DNA from: Bombyx mori
Lineage: Eukaryota; Arthropoda; Insecta; Lepidoptera; Bombycidae
Length of the DNA: 64,000 nucleotides
Direction: 5' to 3'
Assembly: GCF_030269925.1 (NCBI RefSeq)
Contig: NC_085129.1
Coordinates: 13,941,501-14,005,500 of the forward strand
Below the pieces are notes generated by a model. It had not been told where the DNA came from and made no database searches. It worked only from the letters and a program-made list of their open reading frames with translations. This document shows positions 1 through 11,300 of this stretch, piece after piece. The position numbers and the translations under genes were made by a program. Each line of letters begins with the position of its first letter. Positions within the stretch are counted from its first letter, which is position 1.

Positions 1-1735
1 CAGTTGCCGAATAAGCCGCATCCGATTCTACAATACATTTAAACTAATTTTAATTCGAAATGGTGTTCTCATGGACAACTGACCTTATGTCTCTGTAACG
101 GCAGTTACTTGTCACCAACGTAAATAATTCATCATCAATCATCAACATCATTCAACATTAATCTTGGTTCCATTACATATACCTCACACCTCTCATGTCC
201 TGTTATATTTACATCATGTTTATGTACATTTGAGGCCGTCAACACAAAACTGCCCTAACCCACAATTTTTCACACTTGTGCTTATATATTGCAATTTATA
301 ACATAATAAATTTTGATGGAAAACCGGCTTATCCCTAGTTTCACACATAGATAACAGATGACTTTGTAAACATTATTTTTGCGCGTATTGTTTTTGCTTA
401 CCAAGCCGTGTTAACGTAGATTCAAACCTCATTATCTCCATACTAAATATGATAAGCTTAGACCACTTTTGCGCTGACGGTCTCATTTAAGGAAAAGGTT
501 GTAGGTATTATTACGAATCATTAGATCAGCACCGCTTTAGATACAACAAGGGCCGCGCTTAAAACTTTTAGACCCTCCCGAGCCTAGGGCGGCCCTCCCC
601 TCGACTCGGATACATAATTTGTGTTGGCCAAAACAAATAAATAACAAAAGTTTTTCGCTAAGATCGCTATTTAGTTTTCCCTTTCGGAGACAATCGTTTT
701 AAGACGAATCGCAGGTGAATTTATATGCGTATAGATTGAAGATGGATAGTGGATAAAAGTCGGCCGCGACTTTATACATCAAAATGGATGACATCACGAA
801 GTTTCCCTAGGAAGTATTCTAAGTCTTATTCGAATTTTTTGGTACGAAAGTTGTAGAGGTTTTTTGAGGCGTATGCATACGTACCTATTTCTCGTTTGAT
901 ACAATTGAAATGATTGGCGGGGTAGTCGTTGTGCAATACGAAGCAATGAAAAGCCTTTGCAGATCAGGGTGGATGGGAGCTTTGTAGCCACTTAATAGAT
1001 ATACAGAGAACTAGGAATATTGTGTTCTTTTTTTTTAATAATAAATAAATTGATTTACAGAGAACTAATGTGTGACTGTGTGCGTTGATTCCAACCCGGG
1101 CGGATACAAAAAAAAACAATTTTTTAAATTTTGTAGAGTAGTTATTCGATTTTGTGTCTTCATTAAATTATTAATAGGGTAAATATTTATTAAATTGAAC
1201 AAGAGAGAATCGAAAAGCGGTTTGATTACCTTTGTTCCTATTATTTACTGTTCTTTTGTTGGGGTTTAGTTGTTGTTCAATGATTATCGGAGGGCAAACG
1301 CCGTGGCATTTCACACATGAAGTCGAACTCCTAATTTCATGGCAGCAAAGTCTTTCTGCCCCTCAAAGTGGAACGCACAAATCCTACACTTAATTATCAG
1401 CTAGTGCAACCCGACCACGTTCCGTGGTGACCGTCTCCAAATATTCATATACGAAAACCACTTACTTGTTGAAATTATTGGCATACCTTCTATTGCTGAT
1501 GGTACTATAACAAAAGTCTGTCCTGATCTAGCAATTGATCCAATTAAACAAGGTTTCATTACTATCGGACGATTTTTTTAGGAACGCACAGATAAACAAT
1601 CTACACCAAATAAACATTTATTTATTATTATAGAAAAGGACAAATATTGATTAATTTTTATATTATCGCACGTGCTCTTGTAACTTTGCTTCTATACATC
1701 TAGATTCTACATGGTCGTGGTCAAACTTCGTGAAA
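1..1735. other. AT-rich non-coding stretch
   Basis: No reading frame with coding character on either strand and no family I recognise. The only local structure noticed is an 11-base repeat (acagagaacta) at 1003-1013 and 1057-1067. Confidence 0.5.
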
Positions 1736-2022
1736 TCTATATATATATATAAATGAATTGCAGTTCGTTAGTCTCGCTAAAACTCGAGAACGGCTGGACC
1801 GATTTGGCTAATTTTGGTCTTGAATTATTCGTCCAGAGAAGGTTTAAAATGTGAAAAAATATGAAAATGCTCGGAATTATATAAAAAAAAACAATTTTGT
1901 TTTTCCTTTGATGTGTCCCCCGTCGGACGGACTCCTTTTGTTTTTTTTAAGTTTATTTTATACAAAAGTTTAGGTATTTTATTTATCAATTGAGGCACTA
2001 CGAAGTCTGCCGGTTTAGCTAG
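1736..2022 (+). mobile_element. Non-autonomous Helitron, group D copy 1
   Basis: Starts TC (TCTATATATATA) after an A and ends GTTTAGCTAG before a T, the A|TC...CTAG|T boundary expected for Helitrons. The body has the block CTCGAGAACGGCTGGACCG. It is about 290 bp with no coding capacity, so it would need a Rep/helicase supplied elsewhere. Related copies lie at 49454-49743 (minus) and 54494-54816 (plus). Confidence 0.75.
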
Positions 2023-2825
2023 TATTCAATAAATTTGGAAGGCATCTAGAAATTTCCATCACCGCCCGTCCAAAGTCGTTCAACTTGAAGCACTCCTCTA
2101 GCATTTTATGTGACTAGAAACATCGCGTTGCGTTCTTAAAGATATTCAATTTCCTCTACGGAAGCACGAGGGTAGGTGGAGAGGAGCAAAAAAAAATAGA
2201 AACCTATTTGCGTAAAATTAGGATCTCTCGTAAGACATTTGTGACGCGTAAAGAAATTCAATTCCTTGCAAATTGGGAAGGAAAATTAGATTGTTTAAGG
2301 GACGAGAGATGAGACTATATAGTCACAATCCCAAAACTATTTACATGAGATATTATAGTTGAAGGTTTTTTGTTTTAATTTATTACATATGCTCCAATCG
2401 CGTTTCGTAACGCCAACCATTTTTATTTGTACATATGTATTGTTTGCTTTTGCAATGATACATTCTGATATAATATATTCGAGAACATTCTAGAGCGTTC
2501 TCATCGGTTCTAGAGCGATCAATTACGTATTCATTCTTTGAAAGGACGACTGTTTCCACCACATCCGCACCGCACATGGATTCGAACACATGGATTTCAA
2601 AGTTCACTGTATTTTACTTTACCTTGATCTATTTGCTGTTTTTTTTCAATTTTTTTTTTTTGAAAACCTATTTTCGATTAACATTCATCACAGGTTAAAT
2701 CTGACAAATCTGTTGTTGAATCATGAAGTCTGTATACCATTCAAAGACGTTCAAGTTCGAACAAGATCGATGGTACCATTATACCAACAATATAATTATT
2801 AGAAGCGCACACGAGTGTCAAGTTA
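2023..2825. other. Non-coding stretch, nothing recognised
   Basis: AT-rich with T-runs near 2640-2660. Short frames over 2383-2911 on both strands lack conserved motifs and look random. Confidence 0.45.
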
Positions 2826-3103
2826 CTTTTTTACTCGCCGAGCCCTTCGTCACAAGCAACGGATTCGGCGAGGACGGTGACCGGTGCTTGAGGTACCTAA
2901 CAGGTACCTGAAACTATACTGAGACCTTAGAACTTATATCTCAAGGTGGGTGGCGCATTTACGTTATAGATGTCTATGGGCTCCAGTAACCACAACTCCA
3001 GGTGGGCTGTGAGCTCGTCCACCGATCCAAGCAATAAAAAAAAAGCACCGTTTAGGATGTGGAGGATCCGTAATGACGTGTTTAGGGCAAGCAGGACCGT
3101 CTA
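2826..3103 (-). mobile_element. LINE-C 3' region fragment split by a Bm1 SINE
   Basis: Positions 2826-2905 and 3045-3103 together match, in order, the minus-sense LINE-C copy around 10520-10620 (for example cgaggacggtg, ggtgcttga, gcaccg, ggatccg). A plus-strand Bm1 tail (2911-3044) sits between the halves. LINE-C is a label for a repeat with a conserved 3' region and a poly-A end. No reverse transcriptase for it is seen here. Confidence 0.6.
2911..3044 (+). mobile_element. Bm1 SINE, 3' fragment, nested
   Basis: Matches the 3' third of the SINE from ctatactgagacc through aggtgggctgtgagctcg to a 9-A tail. It lies inside a LINE-C fragment, so it inserted after that LINE. Confidence 0.8.
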
Positions 3104-3497
3104 GGTTCTCTCATTATCACTTATTAGCCGAACCGTCGAGCCTTAAGGAACTATATGCAGAACTATAACAATAAACTTATGTAGTTAACGAACTAGCTGA
3201 ACGGTCGTCTCGGCGTGCCTAGCAGCGCACTAAAACTTCATATTACAGCCGAAAATTGGTCGTGTTACGTCTAATCGCGGCCGTTAACGCGAAACGTACC
3301 GAGCGCGTACAGATAACAGAGTCTGCTCTAATGTTGAGCGATCACGGAAACATATACAGGGATGGGAGGACGTAATCAGTTTCAATATAGAACGCGACTT
3401 TTAACATACTTTTAAATTCTGTTAAATTATCAAATAGTTCGTTTCACAAAACCTATTAACAAAAAAACGAAAATAAATTAAAATATTACTAAAGTGA

Positions 3498-3569
3498 ACA
3501 CTTTTTTTTTATGTAATGTACCAAAACCTATCTGCGGCTCTAGGATTACAATCTAGATTAATAAGGCTA
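3498..3569. repeat. Upstream copy of a ~70-bp direct repeat flanking a Bm1
   Basis: About 90% identical by eye to 4057-4125 (shared blocks atgtaatgtaccaaaaccta and ctaggattacaatctag). The two copies bracket the full-length Bm1 at 3616-4058. Confidence 0.75.
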
Positions 3570-3615
3570 ATCAGTAATTTGAATTTAACGTAAACTAGAA
3601 TTTTAATTTTAATTT

Positions 3616-4058
3616 GAAGTCGTCGTGGACTAACTAACGGATAAGACGTCCTGTGCATTCGTGTTGAGCGATGCACCGGTGTTCAATCTCAGGCGGGTAC
3701 CAATTTTTCTAATGAAATACGTACTCAACAAATGTTCACGATTGATTTCCACGGTGAAGGAATAACATCGTGTAATAAAAATGAAACCCGCAAAATTATA
3801 ATTTGCGTAATTACTGGTAGTAGGACCTCTTGTGAGTCCGCGCGGCTGGGTACCACCACCCTGCCTATTTCTGCCGTGAAGCAGTAATGCGTTTCGGTTT
3901 GAAGGGTGGGGCAGCCGTTGTAACTATACTTGAGACCTTAGAACTGATATCTCAAGGTGGGTGGCGCATTTACGTTGTAGTTGTCTATGGGCTCCAGTAA
4001 CCACTTAACACCAGGTGGGCTGTGAGCTCGTCCACACATCTAAGCATTAAAAAAAAAA
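3616..4058 (+). mobile_element. Bm1 SINE, full length
   Basis: Begins gaagtcgtcgtgg with a tRNA-like head carrying A-box-like and B-box-like pol III promoter elements (here gtgttcaatct, a damaged B box). A tRNA-unrelated body of ~350 bp follows, with ctgccgtgaagcagtaatgcg, then aagcattaaaaaa. Bm1 is a tRNA-derived SINE copied by a partner LINE's reverse transcriptase. Its poly-A end abuts a 70-bp direct repeat. Confidence 0.88.
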
Positions 4059-4125
4059 CACTTTTTTATGTAATGTACCAAAACCTATCGGCGGTGCTAG
4101 GATTACAATCTAGCTTAACAAGGCG
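4057..4125. repeat. Downstream copy of the ~70-bp direct repeat
   Basis: Starts immediately after the Bm1 A-tail and matches 3498-3569. The match stops at aaggc, after which the flanks differ. Confidence 0.75.
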
Positions 4126-5087
4126 CTTAGGCACCAGTGTACAAGAGCCCCCTTCTCTTAGTTAAGGTTACCACTACGAGGGCTAACGAAAAAGTTGTAG
4201 GGCTTAATGACGAGGGATATGTTACCATATTTTACCGACTTCAAAAAATAAAAAATTCTCAATTCCATTTTATTTGTTTTTATGTGTATGTTACCTCAGT
4301 TTATTTTTTTTGTACGTAAGTCGATTTTGATAATACCTTTTTCATTTGAATGCTGCTGCTATTCATGTCCCATTTAAACTTTTATCAAGATTAGATATTA
4401 TCTCATACCATCATTAGATATTATTTCAATGAAAGTCAGACATACTAACCCGACATTATGCTATCAACGCCCGAGTGGGGGGATAGGGGGTAGTTTCAAT
4501 AAATGCGCTACCGATAAGTGTATTTATTTAGCAAGAGTCCCGACGGAGAGTGGCCTTTAAATAAATCGTAAAATCGAATCACAACAAAAACTTTCAACTC
4601 AAATCGGCTATATTTTTTATCCGTCATAAAATCGTATTCACGAATTATTCAAAACAAGGGCATTCCTAGTTTTATTGTACGTGGATATAACAATATATGT
4701 GTTCATAAAACGAGAGTCGAGCGTCCGTTTTGAAATCTCAATTGTGCATCCCTTTCTTACTTCAGTTTTTTTTCATATTTCTATCACTTTCTCGTTACGA
4801 TATTTGCAAGTTAATATGTCGGTTATATTCGAATTTATATTGTGGAGGTATACTTTAGTTATACTTTTTATTTCGAACATAAATATATCTAAATAAATAC
4901 GAACGACAAGTGTGGCATTTTAAATTACATTACTTATGTGATAGTAGTTATTGAGTAACAATTTTTAAGCAATATAATATATAGATATTTAATAGACAGT
5001 TGATCTTGTAGACTTTTAAACGTATTTATGGACGTTGCGATGTTGATTCATAACTATAAGGTTTCCCACCCACCTTTAATGTATTTT
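4126..5087. other. AT-rich non-coding stretch
   Basis: No conserved coding frame and no recognised repeat. G-runs occur near 4475-4492 (gtggggggataggggg). Confidence 0.45.
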
Positions 5088-5235
5088 TTTATTACCCTTG
5101 TAGACAGACAAGCGTACGGGCCCCACCTGATGGTGAGTAGTTACCGTCGCCCATGGACTGCAGCAATGCCAGAGGCAGAGCCAAGCCGCTGCCTACCGTT
5201 AACTACTCTCTACTAGCCTCGTTTGAAGAAGGATA
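5088..5235 (-). mobile_element. LINE-A 3' end fragment
   Basis: Minus-strand sequence encodes a degraded C-terminus readable as FFKRG..., then NGRQRLGSASGIAAVHGRR, followed by a TAA stop and the 3' UTR shared with the LINE at 18333-20365. It shows what that longer copy has lost from its C-terminus. Confidence 0.7.
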
Positions 5236-5484
5236 TGTATACATAAAAAAAACAACATAAGTTAGCTCACAAAATGTTCATATCTCTAACTGACTACCGA
5301 CTTATATCGTTTACGTGTTTGAAAACAATCGCATGCATGTATGTACGTACGTACGTAGGTGCGGGACGTAATTAATAAACCGAGGGGCGTTGAGAGTACG
5401 CGATAAGCCGTCGCAGTGCTCGACCCGTAAATCACCTGCCATAATGGCAACACGAATATCCGACGAACCTGGATGTGACTATTA

Positions 5485-5684
5485 TTTTTTTGCCTAGATT
5501 TGTCGACGAGACATCTACAACGTAAATGCCGCCACCCACCTCGAGACATGAGCTGTAAGATCTCACTTTTAACAGTACAACAGCTGCCCCATCCTTCAAG
5601 CCGAAACGCATTACTGCTTCACGGCAGAAATAGGCAGGGTGGTGGTGCCTACCCGCGCGGACTTACAATACGTCCTACCACCAG
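5485..5684 (-). mobile_element. Bm1 SINE, 5'-truncated
   Basis: Reverse complement runs from ctggtggtaggacg to a short degraded tail near 5490. The region over aggtgggctgtgagctc is deleted. Older than average, by its divergence. Confidence 0.75.
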
Positions 5685-5689
5685 TATGT

Positions 5690-6188
5690 GATTATGTGAT
5701 TGAAAATTCGTCTTTGTTTTTTTTCGAAAAAAAAATCTCTACGTAATGGCCATTAGGGATGACGCGTGTGAACTTTTTGTTTTTCATCGGCAGTATCGGA
5801 ACATCATAGGGTTCGTATTTGACGTTATTTCCTGAGAATTATCGATTTTTAGTATGCAATCTCGTAGCGATGTCGGGATTGGTTAAATTTTGGTTGCTTA
5901 AAGATCATAAGCATCCAATAGGATCGTTAGAAGTGGTTCATCGACTTTATAAGACAACCGCAAGACAGTGTTAAGCGCCTTATGCGTATCATATGCTATA
6001 TTGAATCAACAAAATATAGTTTAATCCGTAAGCAGGGCCGGACTTAGCTAAGTGCCGCTCTGGGGTAGTGATGGAAAAATATCGGCTCTGTTACTTCTAT
6101 CCTACATAAATTGAATAATTTCATGATACATAGTTTCTATAATTTCGGAATAATTCATCATTTGTAGTGGATCGTTTTAAAGAACATT
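5690..6188. other. Non-coding stretch
   Basis: No repeat family or coding frame recognised. Confidence 0.4.
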
Positions 6189-6635
6189 GAAGTCGTGGTG
6201 GCCTAAAGGATAAGACGTCCAGTGCATTCGTATCGAGCGATGCACCGGTGTTCGAATCCCGCAGGCGGGTACCAATTTTTCCAATGAAATACGTACTAAA
6301 CGAATGTTCACGATTGACTTCCACGGTGAAGGAATAACGTCTTGTAATAAAAATCAAACCCGCAAAATTATAGTTTGCGTAATTACTGGTGGTAGGATAT
6401 CCTGTGAGTCCGCACGGGTAGGTACCACCACCCCGCCTATTTTTACCGGGAAGCAGTAATTTGTTTCGGTTTGAAGGGTGGGGCAGCCGTTGTAACCATA
6501 CTGAGACCTTAGAACTTATATCTGAAGGTGGGTGGCGCATTTACTACGTTGTAGATGTCTATGGGCTCCAGTAACAACTTAACACCAGGTGGGCTGTGAG
6601 CTCGTCCACCCATCTAAGTAATAAAAAAAAAAAAA
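6189..6635 (+). mobile_element. Bm1 SINE, full length
   Basis: Complete head (gaagtcgtggtggcctaaag), intact B box in gtgttcgaatcccgcag, full body and a ~13-A tail. The best-preserved pol III head in the window. No clear target duplication seen. Confidence 0.9.
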
Positions 6636-7320
6636 CGCGGAAAAAAATCTATAAAAATAATAACTCATTAGGCGAAGTTAAGGCACACCGCAGTGTTTCG
6701 TGTTTAATTAATGCAAATTTACTCAAAGTTACAAACTTACACTTTCTCGGTAACCCAAAGGAAAACAATTGGTCACACCGCCAAATTTTCGGGCCTTTGG
6801 AAACTTGCTGTGGAAACACTGGCCTAATGTCAGTCCAGCGCTTCCCATAATCTATTTTCACTTATGTCTTCCAAATCTGGTGTACATAAAAAATATATAT
6901 TTTAGATTTTTATTGGGAAAACATTTCTAGTCTCAAGTAATGCGACAAAGTTTTTGTTTTATAGGCAAAAATTCTATTTTATATTTTAAATTAAAATTTA
7001 TGTCTTTGTTACGTCAAATATATTTTCCGAGTCCATTATTTTTTAATTAATTATTGTTTTACTGTGCCACTTGATATTTAACAAATACAAATTAAGTGAA
7101 AATGAAAGTTCTGAAAAGTTTTGTAATAGGCAATATGATTTTATGATTATAAGTTGTAATTAATTTGAATTAGGAAAACCTAAACATTCTTTCAGTTTAA
7201 CTAACGCAATTTTTTTTGTTCGCCGGTCACATCTTTCTCTTGAACAGTATAAGAGAAACCTTCCTCAATATTGCCATTTGCTAAGAGGCTGTGATGAATT
7301 ATACTCGCATTAGAACACCA
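6636..7320. other. Non-coding stretch
   Basis: Unique-looking sequence. Small overlapping frames at 6596-6861 on both strands begin in the SINE tail and show no motif. Confidence 0.4.
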
Positions 7321-7437
7321 AGGTAGGCAACGGGTTGGCTCTGCCCCTGGCATTGCTGAAGTCCATAAGGGATGTTAACCGCTCACCATTAGGTGGGCTG
7401 TGTGGTCGTCTGCCTGCTTACAAGGGCATATACAATA
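7321..7437 (+). mobile_element. LINE-A 3' end fragment
   Basis: Matches the last coding codons (ggtaggcaacgggttggctc) and the 3' UTR (ctcaccattaggtgggctg, cgtctgcctgcttacaaggg) of LINE-A in the plus orientation. Confidence 0.7.
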
Positions 7438-7644
7438 ACATAAAATAAAAAAACCAAACTGTGACTACGATTTTTCGGTAGTATTTTTTCGTTTGGTGCA
7501 TCGCCTATGTCCTGAATCAGGGTATCAAAAAGAATCGAAGAACCCACTCATCAAGTTTTTATAACATGCTTAACAAAAAGGTTTGAGAAACACTAAAATT
7601 CATCAAATAAACATCAATCAACAAATTTCAACGCTCAATCTACT

Positions 7645-7821
7645 TTTTTTTCCTTCCTATGCTGTTAGCCTTGAGAGGCTATTTCAGCTTCACTCTAATG
7701 TGTGTAGGTGAACTCACGGGGCTCAAACCGGAAGTGTTGCTAACACTGGTCCTAGCAAGAGCAGTGCTTCGCAGAATCTACAACCGAATCGGAAACGCGA
7801 CCCACTGAGAAGATCCGGCGA
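7645..7821 (-). mobile_element. LINE-C 3' end fragment
   Basis: Starts with a T-run (poly-A of the minus strand). It carries gcaagagcagtgcttcgcag and cgacccactgagaagatc, then breaks off inside the conserved paired region. Confidence 0.7.
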
Positions 7822-8107
7822 TCAATCTACAATGTTTCATTCAAATACACAATATTTTGGGGTTCCGTACGGTCGTATCCACGTTAAAGTAATTCCGGTC
7901 ACGAGTCGCCGCTCGATCCGGTCTCGGAACAAATAAACCGAGAGCACACCAACGCCACCTACATCGGTCGAGATATTTATAAACGATTGTTTTCCGTTAC
8001 GAATGTAGGCACGCTGGGGAGATGAAAGGATTTTAATGTTATCCGACTTTGCTGGCCCGTATTGATCGATCGGGTGTGATATGTGAAAAACTGCGGTTAA
8101 TAGCTTC

Positions 8108-8171
8108 GTTTTTTCCCTACCTACTCACTAGTAGCCTAAGGGGGCTATTCCGGCTACTCCCGGACGGGGTT
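8108..8171 (-). mobile_element. LINE-C 3' tip, ~60 bp
   Basis: Only the terminal piece (ttttttccctacctactcac, then gcctaaggggg and cccggacgggg) is present, a severely 5'-truncated insertion. Confidence 0.6.
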
Positions 8172-8967
8172 AATAGCATAACTCACACACATACATACGT
8201 TACGGTGACGTCACCTTGTAAAACCTTATTTAAATAAATTCTTATTCGCGACCTGCTACATGTATATAACCTGTGACGATATAAAATTACCTCCAATAAT
8301 GAACTAAAGAAAACCGCGTAGAATCAATCGCTTCGTAAAATTATTAAATCAATTGGTATATAAGTATTCTCGCATGCTCAGCAACGACCTACAACAATCG
8401 CCTACCGCATTGTGCTTCGCGATCATCCGCAACTCCGAGAATTGTCGATTGATGCAGTGCGACCGCCGCGGACAGAAAGAAACTGAAGCCCGCGTTTTAC
8501 GAACGAAACAGCTAAAGAACTCGCACTAATCTCGGTGTCTTCTTATCCTATCATCAAATATTCCTCTTAACTAATGATTACTGTACACAGTACACTTTAA
8601 ACCAAATGACGTAATCCTGTTTTCCCACCTATTCCCACTCCTAGTTCTTAAGTACTAGTATTACGTTGCAAATCTGAGGCTACCTGCCTGTACCTACCTG
8701 CCTGCCTGTGTCTGCTAAAAATCAGGTGTTTCGGCTCATGTGTCAGCATTCGAGTTTTCTATGGGCTTAAGAAACTGCTTAACATAAATCAGGCGGTAAT
8801 TTCTTCATCAAGACTGCTTCATCGTTCAAAGCAATCGTGAACAATAGATTATAGCATAAAAACGGGTTCAGATGATCACGGCTGGTGTTATAGGGTTAGA
8901 AGAGGTCATAATTATCAAAATTCGGCCATCAACCTTGAAACGTGAGGTCTATAGCTCAATTGTACAT
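8172..8967. other. Non-coding stretch with a CRE-type palindrome
   Basis: No gene found. A perfect 12-bp palindrome GGTGACGTCACC at 8204-8215 contains the CREB/ATF core TGACGTCA. Imperfect CTGCCTGTACCTAC-type repeats lie at 8680-8710. Confidence 0.45.
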
Positions 8968-9067
8968 TGTAACGGCTATACCGCCCTAAAAGCCGGAATG
9001 CATTACTGCTTTGTGGTAAACATAGATAGGACAGTGGAAGTACTCACCCGTGCGGACTTGCAATACC
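8968..9067 (-). mobile_element. Bm1 SINE, degraded fragment
   Basis: Reverse complement retains ccgcacgggtgagtac and aaagcagtaatgcattccgg in family order, with many substitutions. Confidence 0.55.
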
Positions 9068-9213
9068 AATCAAATACAAATGGTCGTTGTGATGGTAGCT
9101 ATCATAGAACACTACATATTTGACAGATGCTCGAATCTCGCTGACAATATTTTCAAGATAAGCTGACATATATAAATATGTACAAGTTCCGAACGACAAT
9201 ATTTAATTTTCTA

Positions 9214-9396
9214 TACCCTCTGAGTTTCATAGCGAAAATTCTCAGAGGATTTGGATCCGGCGGTAGACTCTTCGGAGCACTGCTCTTCCTAGGCCCAATA
9301 TTAGCAAACTCCCTGAGGTTGAGCTCCGTCAACTTACCTAACGTAGTTTAGCTGGAATAGCCTCTTTAATATCCCGAATAAGTAGGCAAAAAAACA
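9214..9396 (+). mobile_element. LINE-C 3' end fragment, diverged
   Basis: Retains tctgagtttc, ggatccggcggtagac, ggagcactgctcttcctagg, ttgagctccgtc and a 7-A tail (gtaggcaaaaaaac). One paired stem is kept through a compensatory change: CCCTCTGAG at 9216-9224 pairs with CTCAGAGG at 9241-9248. Confidence 0.65.
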
Positions 9397-9689
9397 ACAT
9401 TTGGACCATTGGTTTAGCGAGCAAAATTATCCGCTCGGTGAAAGATTTTCCCTTCCTCGTTACCGCCAAACTGGTGACCCCGGCGTGATCTTCAATACAT
9501 CACGAAGATGCCAGCGTTTAATGAGCAATCTTCAATTGGCATTTTGATGGAAGGTCTTCCCTTTGTCGTTACTTACGTATACATAAAGAGTAAATCAAAT
9601 ATTAATGTGCATATACACTATCGGTAATATAAACAGCACGAATCGGTAATTAACGAAAATCATTGAACCGTTTTAAACTGGTAATGTCG
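9397..9689. other. Possible retroelement leader remnant
   Basis: Contains aactggtgaccccggcgtga at 9468-9487, reminiscent of the primer-binding-site/leader zone of insect LTR elements, followed by a short frame. No LTR is recognised next to it, so this is a weak call. Confidence 0.25.
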
Positions 9690-9935
9690 AGAGCTCGGTC
9701 GTCCGTGCCTAAATTGATATAGCTGACCGCAGAGAGCGCGTCGCGTCGCGGTCCGACCGCGTCACGCGTCAGTTCACATACGCGATTAAGGTAATGCGAT
9801 TGTCGCGTCGCCGATGTGCAGTCGGCTTAAATTAATGTCGTTCGCGAGGAACACCGAATTCGAGCCCCTAAAACGCAGTTTTTTTCGCGAAAATGTCTGT
9901 TAGCGTTATTAAGCACGAAACGAAATGAGTCTTAA
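9690..9935 (+). promoter_or_regulatory. CpG-rich block with an initiator-like site
   Basis: A clear GC/CpG rise over background (gagagcgcgtcgcgtcgcgg) includes TCAGTT at 9769-9774, matching the arthropod initiator TCAGTY. An ATG at 9893 opens only 11 codons. It could be a first exon/promoter of a host gene or an unrecognised repeat. Confidence 0.3.
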
Positions 9936-9969
9936 TGTCTGGGGAACAGTGGTTGAGCGACAGGACTGA

Positions 9970-10102
9970 CTTTTTTTAACCCTTGTAGGCAGACGAGCAT
10001 ATAGCCCACCTGATGGTGAGTGGTTACCGTCGCCCATGGACGTTAGCAAATCCCAGGGGACGAAGCGAAGCAAGTTAAGTACTCTCCACAACACCCGTTT
10101 GA
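9970..10102 (-). mobile_element. LINE-A 3' end fragment
   Basis: Carries tgtaggcagacgagcatata, the antisense of the LINE-A tail, then the antisense of the final coding segment. The interior is altered (cgaagcgaagc). Confidence 0.7.
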
Positions 10103-10284
10103 TGTTTGACGGTGGGAGGACGATATTCTGATTTCAATATTCATGTACTAAGTTAATGTACTAACGCTAAAGGCTTTCGTGAGAGCTCCACTGTCGAAGG
10201 AAACGTCAAAGCGTTGCGAGAATATGTGACAAAAATAATTTATTTCACAAGCAAACATAGTTAAATAGATGGATAAATAATTTT

Positions 10285-10625
10285 TTTTTTCCCTACCTAA
10301 TCGTTGGTAGCCTAAGGGGCTATTCTAACTTCGCGAGGACCGGAAGGTGAGCTCATGGACTCAACCAGAGAGAATTGCTAACACTAGCCCTAGCAAGAGC
10401 AGTGCTTCGCATAATCTGCTACCGGATCGGAATCGCGACCCACTGAGAAGATCCGGCGAGAAACTTAGTGGGTTGTCCATGGGCAACTTCGAACCAGCAG
10501 TTCGAACTCTTCGTCGGAGTCGACGAGTTCGACGAGGACGGTGCCCGGTGCTTGAAGACCCTAAAAGCACCGAGAATGGATTTGGGGGATCCGACAAAAC
10601 ATGTTTTGGGCGACGGTTTGCTCTG
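10285..10625 (-). mobile_element. LINE-C 3' region, longest minus copy
   Basis: Runs from a T-run (poly-A) through gcaagagcagtgcttcgc, the paired region (10421-10472) and an upstream GC-rich part with gagtcgacgagttcgacg. Frames across it on both strands look like UTR rather than protein, because no reverse-transcriptase motif occurs. Confidence 0.7.
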
Positions 10626-11300
10626 TTTTACCCCGTCATCTGAGTAAAGAGTATTTTTCCAAAAAAATAGTTTTTTTTACGAGTCCATTTGTATGTTATT
10701 TGTCTGTTTCTGATGCCCATCGCAATAGACCACTAGATGCTTAAAAAAAATTCTAATAATTATCAATTAAATGAAATCATTTATAACTTAAAGTATCTGA
10801 CGATATGTCAATAACGTTGACAATTATTAGTGTTCACTCCGTTTCCCTCGGCAACGGACCGACATAATAGCATTTCATGACGTGTTACAGCAGAATGCTG
10901 AAGAAAAGCGGCCTAATGAGACGATTAATCGTCCTCCAACTATCCAAACAGTCGACGCTTCCCATTCGCTTAACATATCAATTCGATACAGTATAAAAAA
11001 GCAATAAACATAAAACTTTTCTGCGGCGACAAACATAGAAATTTATGCTAGTGGAACGAGTAGTAGGCTCGACAGTTAAATTGCTAAACTTAATGCATAA
11101 ATAAAAGGTAACAATGTCGGTCGAGGCAGGCCGAGCTGCCTCGTCTTCCGATGCGGGCGTAACGACGTTGCGTTACTACTCTCTTGTGTATTTTTACTGT
11201 ATGTTTCTTTGTAAATGAGCCGTGATCGGAGGATGTGTGCCTGAAGTAAGTTCTGGCGTGGCCTCGCGGTTTGTATTTGAGATTAGTTATTCTATAAAAT
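10626..11300. other. Non-coding stretch
   Basis: Unique-looking sequence with mixed composition. No coding frame or repeat recognised. Confidence 0.4.

Noticed and set aside
5340..5360. GTAC/GTAT short tandem repeat as a possible regulatory array
   Set aside because: Only about five units and imperfect. Best seen as a small microsatellite.
6121..6540. 139-codon minus-strand frame
   Set aside because: It is the antisense of a full-length Bm1 SINE. Similar frames recur wherever the SINE occurs.
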